From positions 1 to 8,789 of the forward strand of contig JASMAE010000385.1 in NCBI GenBank assembly GCA_030754475.1: 8,789 nt of DNA, in the 5' to 3' direction. Positions 7,901-8,789 of the stretch are shown in pieces. Made by a program: the position numbers and the translations under genes. The stretch comes from Rhodospirillales bacterium (lineage in GTDB: Bacteria; Pseudomonadota; Alphaproteobacteria; Rhodospirillales; JASLLV01). The notes under the pieces are model-generated. The model saw nothing but the letters and a program-made list of their open reading frames with translations, had not been told where the DNA came from and did no database searches. Numbering within the stretch: the first letter of the stretch is position 1; every line of letters starts with the position of its first letter.

Positions 7901-8421
7901 AGCACATGCTCGAGGACGCGGTGACCGAGGCGCGCGGCACGGAAAACGGTGCGCGCGCGGGCGACGAGGACTGGAGCCCCCAGATCAGTATCGGGATTCC
8001 GGTGCGCATCCCGGAACGCTATGTCGCCGAGCTCGGTATCAGGCTGGGTCTCTACCGGCGCATCGCGGGTCTTTCGACGCGAGAAGAGATCGATGCCTTG
8101 GCGGTGGAGCTGATCGACCGATTCGGGGACTTGCCGGACGAGGTGGACAACCTGCTCGAAACCGTGGCCATCAAGGGGGCGTGCCGCGCGGCCTGCGTGG
8201 ACAAGGTGGAGGCGGGCCCGAAGGGCGCGGTGGTCTCGTTCCGCGGCGGCCGATTTCCCAATCCTGCCGGGCTGGTCGATTTCATCACGGCCGAGAACGC
8301 GGCGGCGCGGCTGCGCCCGGACCACAGGCTGGTCTACAAGCAAGCGTGGCACGACACGCGATCCCGGCTCACGGGCGTGCGGCGTCTGATGACGCTGCTC
8401 GCGGACATCGCGGCCGCGTAG
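4903..8421 (+). CDS. mfd: transcription-repair coupling factor Mfd (TRCF)
   Basis: Mfd displaces RNA polymerase stalled at DNA lesions and recruits UvrA for transcription-coupled nucleotide excision repair. At 1172 residues it is full length. Visible domains: an N-terminal UvrB-like module (GAPEGFDAVLLG early; PAWDCLPYDRVSPRADIVSRR from about 79); the CarD-like RNA polymerase interaction domain (about 500-570, with VVHVDHGIGRYEGL at 508-521); the SF2 translocase with PYDETEDQ (622-629), Walker A GDVGFGKT (652-659), DEEQ (753-756), TATPIPRT (779-786), NIIESGLDLPAVN, and motif VI QLRGRVGR (922-929); the TRG-like GAGNLLGAEQSG segment; and the C-terminal D7 domain (from about 1000). All ATPase motifs are intact. 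The start is a TTG; an in-frame TTG at 4924 is the alternative and no ATG or GTG is available upstream. No Shine-Dalgarno is evident before 4903, consistent with coupling to sdhE. Confidence 0.97.
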   Translation: MKQIVKSLRRSGRFTVCGAPEGFDAVLLGRWAEEALADRGGTAQSGADLVFVARDDVRAAQTLEAMRFFAPALEAVFVPAWDCLPYDRVSPRADIVSRRIQALTTLLDARPEGVPRVAVTTVSAVLQRVPPRAWFSGKVRRAASGEPLEPGELVAFLGDSGYRASEMVMEPGEFAVRGGIVDVFAPGQDAPVRLDFFGDELEEIRVFDATTQTTTGQLDSIMLKPVSEFAMDESAVTRFREGYRVVFSTAGTSDPLYTAVSAGRRHLGMEHWLPLFHERLESLFDYLADAPVVFDYQADEACAARFALIDEYYHARQRCDGDAAHGLSAYRALPPDRLYLGPSEWDELAARVPCVWLSPFAVPEEEGVVVDAGGRPGKDFAEARVTPGVNLFDALGEHVKAEAADGRRVILFAHTVGSAQRLRSVLGDHGLGRIQEVSDWAAAEGLGDGGVLALAVVGLDRGFTTPSLAAIAEQDILGERLARRTPPKSLMPENVIAEASSLAQGDLVVHVDHGIGRYEGLATIEVAGAPHDCLHVHYAGEDKRVWPVETIAMLSRDGSDRGGVSLDRLGGAAWQARKSRMKKRIRDMAEELIKVAAKRAVDPAPRIPRSDEAFDEFCARFPYDETEDQSRAIDETLAGLESGITMDRLICGDVGFGKTEVALRAAFVTVMAGKQVAVVVPTTLLARQHHMTFVDRFAHHPVRVEQLSRLVSAKRSKEVRAGIADGTVDIAIGTHALLADGIRFSDLGLLVVDEEQHFGVTHKEKLKKIKAGVHVATLTATPIPRTLQMALAGVRDLSMIATPPVDRLAVRTFVLPYDPVVVREAILRERERGGQTFYVCPRIKDIDRIAGSLRGLVPEVDLVTAHGRMAPRQLEDAIAGFYDGAHDVLLSTNIIESGLDLPAVNTIVIHRADLFGLAQLYQLRGRVGRAKIRAYAYLTLPPGKELSRAATRRLEVMQTLDSLGAGFTLASYDLDIRGAGNLLGAEQSGHIREVGIELYQHMLEDAVTEARGTENGARAGDEDWSPQISIGIPVRIPERYVAELGIRLGLYRRIAGLSTREEIDALAVELIDRFGDLPDEVDNLLETVAIKGACRAACVDKVEAGPKGAVVSFRGGRFPNPAGLVDFITAENAAARLRPDHRLVYKQAWHDTRSRLTGVRRLMTLLADIAAA

Positions 8422-8445
8422 CGAAGCAACCGCGAACAATGGGGC

Positions 8446-8458
8446 GCCCGGACCGGGC
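8446..8458. terminator. GC-rich hairpin after mfd
   Basis: GCCCGG (8446-8451) and CCGGGC (8453-8458) form a near-perfect palindrome about one central base, which would fold as a short, strong stem 25 bases past the mfd stop. A second palindrome, CGGGCCCG, lies a few bases further on. No T-run follows, so it is at best a weak terminator candidate for the convergent mfd and decarboxylase transcripts. Confidence 0.25.
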
Positions 8459-8480
8459 AGGGGTGCGGGCCCGTGCCACG

Positions 8481-8508
8481 CGATTCTGAGCGACCGCGAT
8501 CTGGTCTA
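8481..8508 (+). repeat. partial third copy of the 64-base palindromic repeat
   Basis: This 28-base stretch corresponds to repeat positions 37-64. It matches the same part of copy 1 (4461-4488, opposite strand) at 24 of 28 positions and copy 2 at 19 of 28, without gaps. The remaining 36 positions towards mfd show no clear opposite arm, so it is a half copy or a strongly decayed one. Its terminal CTA (8506-8508) is the stop codon of the PLP-enzyme gene read on the minus strand. Confidence 0.6.
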
Positions 8509-8789
8509 GTACGTGGGCGGCGCGTCCGCGTCTCCCTTGGCGCCGGTCCTGCGCACGGTGTCGACCGCATCGGCGAGATTCGCCAGATACTCATCGAGAA
8601 CCGCCTCGTGGGGCAGCGACAGCCCGATGAGAATCCCCGGTGGCTGGTTCAGGCGGCCGACGAACCACCCGTGTTTCGAAAGCTCGTCGGCGACGGCGAA
8701 CATGTCCACGTCGTCGGCCTCCGCACTGTAGGTGATGATGAGCGAGTGTGGCGCGCCGTTGATGCGGACGCCCTCGATGGCGTTGATGC
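8506..8789 (-). CDS. PLP-dependent decarboxylase / sphingosine-1-phosphate lyase-like enzyme, C-terminal part
   Basis: Only the last 93 codons are in the window; the frame is open to the right edge, so the 5' part with the PLP-binding lysine is missing. The fragment reads I-N-A-I-E-G-V-R-I-N-G, then PHSLIITYSAEADDVDMFAVADEL, then SKHGWFVGRLNQPPGILIGL and a helical tail. This is the small C-terminal domain of fold-type I PLP enzymes of the group II decarboxylase type (Pfam PF00282 group). The 'DELSKHGWxxxxLNQPPGIxI' layout and a tail ending in P-T-Y are closest to bacterial sphingosine-1-phosphate-lyase-like proteins, often annotated as 'aspartate aminotransferase family'. The substrate cannot be deduced from this part. 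Starts inside the window (GTG 8709, ATG 8703) are internal codons, since homology extends upstream of them. The gene converges with mfd, and its TAG stop is the end of a repeat copy. Confidence 0.8.
   Translation of the reverse strand, partial: INAIEGVRINGAPHSLIITYSAEADDVDMFAVADELSKHGWFVGRLNQPPGILIGLSLPHEAVLDEYLANLADAVDTVRRTGAKGDADAPPTY

Noticed and set aside
8446..8480. Missing left arm of the third repeat copy
   Set aside because: Searching the 36 bases where it should lie gave no convincing match to the expected TAGACCAGAT-type arm, so only the 28-base part is annotated.
1..8789. CRISPR arrays, tRNA/rRNA genes, insertion-sequence transposases, defence genes or a new biological system
   Set aside because: No regularly spaced direct repeats, no tRNA-like cloverleaf, no transposase or integrase motifs and no unexplained long open frame were found. 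The genes are ordinary core functions.

Overview
The window is a GC-rich chromosomal segment, most likely from an alphaproteobacterium, possibly of the Rhodospirillales type. The evidence is the gene content (a DUF502 membrane protein, recG, a small sdhE-type gene directly ahead of mfd) and the protein wording, for example RGTREMEFMLG in SdhE and GAPEGFDA near the Mfd N-terminus. The recG / sdhE / mfd neighbourhood is common in that class. This is judged from the sequence and general knowledge; no search was run.

Layout from left to right: (1) the end-truncated DUF502 membrane protein gene on + (to 722). (2) A gene-free convergent gap (723-1034) with two small perfect hairpins. (3) An MFS transporter gene on - (2240 to 1035). 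(4) recG on - (about 4418 to 2337), 96 bases upstream of the MFS gene and possibly co-transcribed with it. (5) A divergent intergenic region (4419-4640) that carries two 64-base palindromic repeats in opposite orientation. (6) sdhE on + (4641-4898), followed after 4 bases by mfd on + (4903-8421). (7) A short convergent gap (8422-8505) holding a small hairpin and most of a third, half-length repeat copy. (8) The 3' end of a PLP-dependent decarboxylase / sphingosine-1-phosphate-lyase-like gene on -, running off the right edge.

RecG and Mfd are related SF2 DNA translocases: RecG remodels stalled forks and recombination intermediates, and Mfd removes stalled RNA polymerase and recruits UvrA. Here they are divergently arranged around one control region. 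sdhE (flavinylation factor for succinate dehydrogenase) shares the mfd transcription unit but works in respiration.

The coding content looks like ordinary core genome, and I see no new defence, CRISPR or mobile-gene system. The least expected feature is a non-coding repeat family. Two full copies (4461-4524 and 4536-4599) are exactly the same length and align without gaps when one is inverted. A third partial copy (8481-8508) matches the first at 24 of 28 positions, and its end supplies the stop codon of the PLP-enzyme gene.
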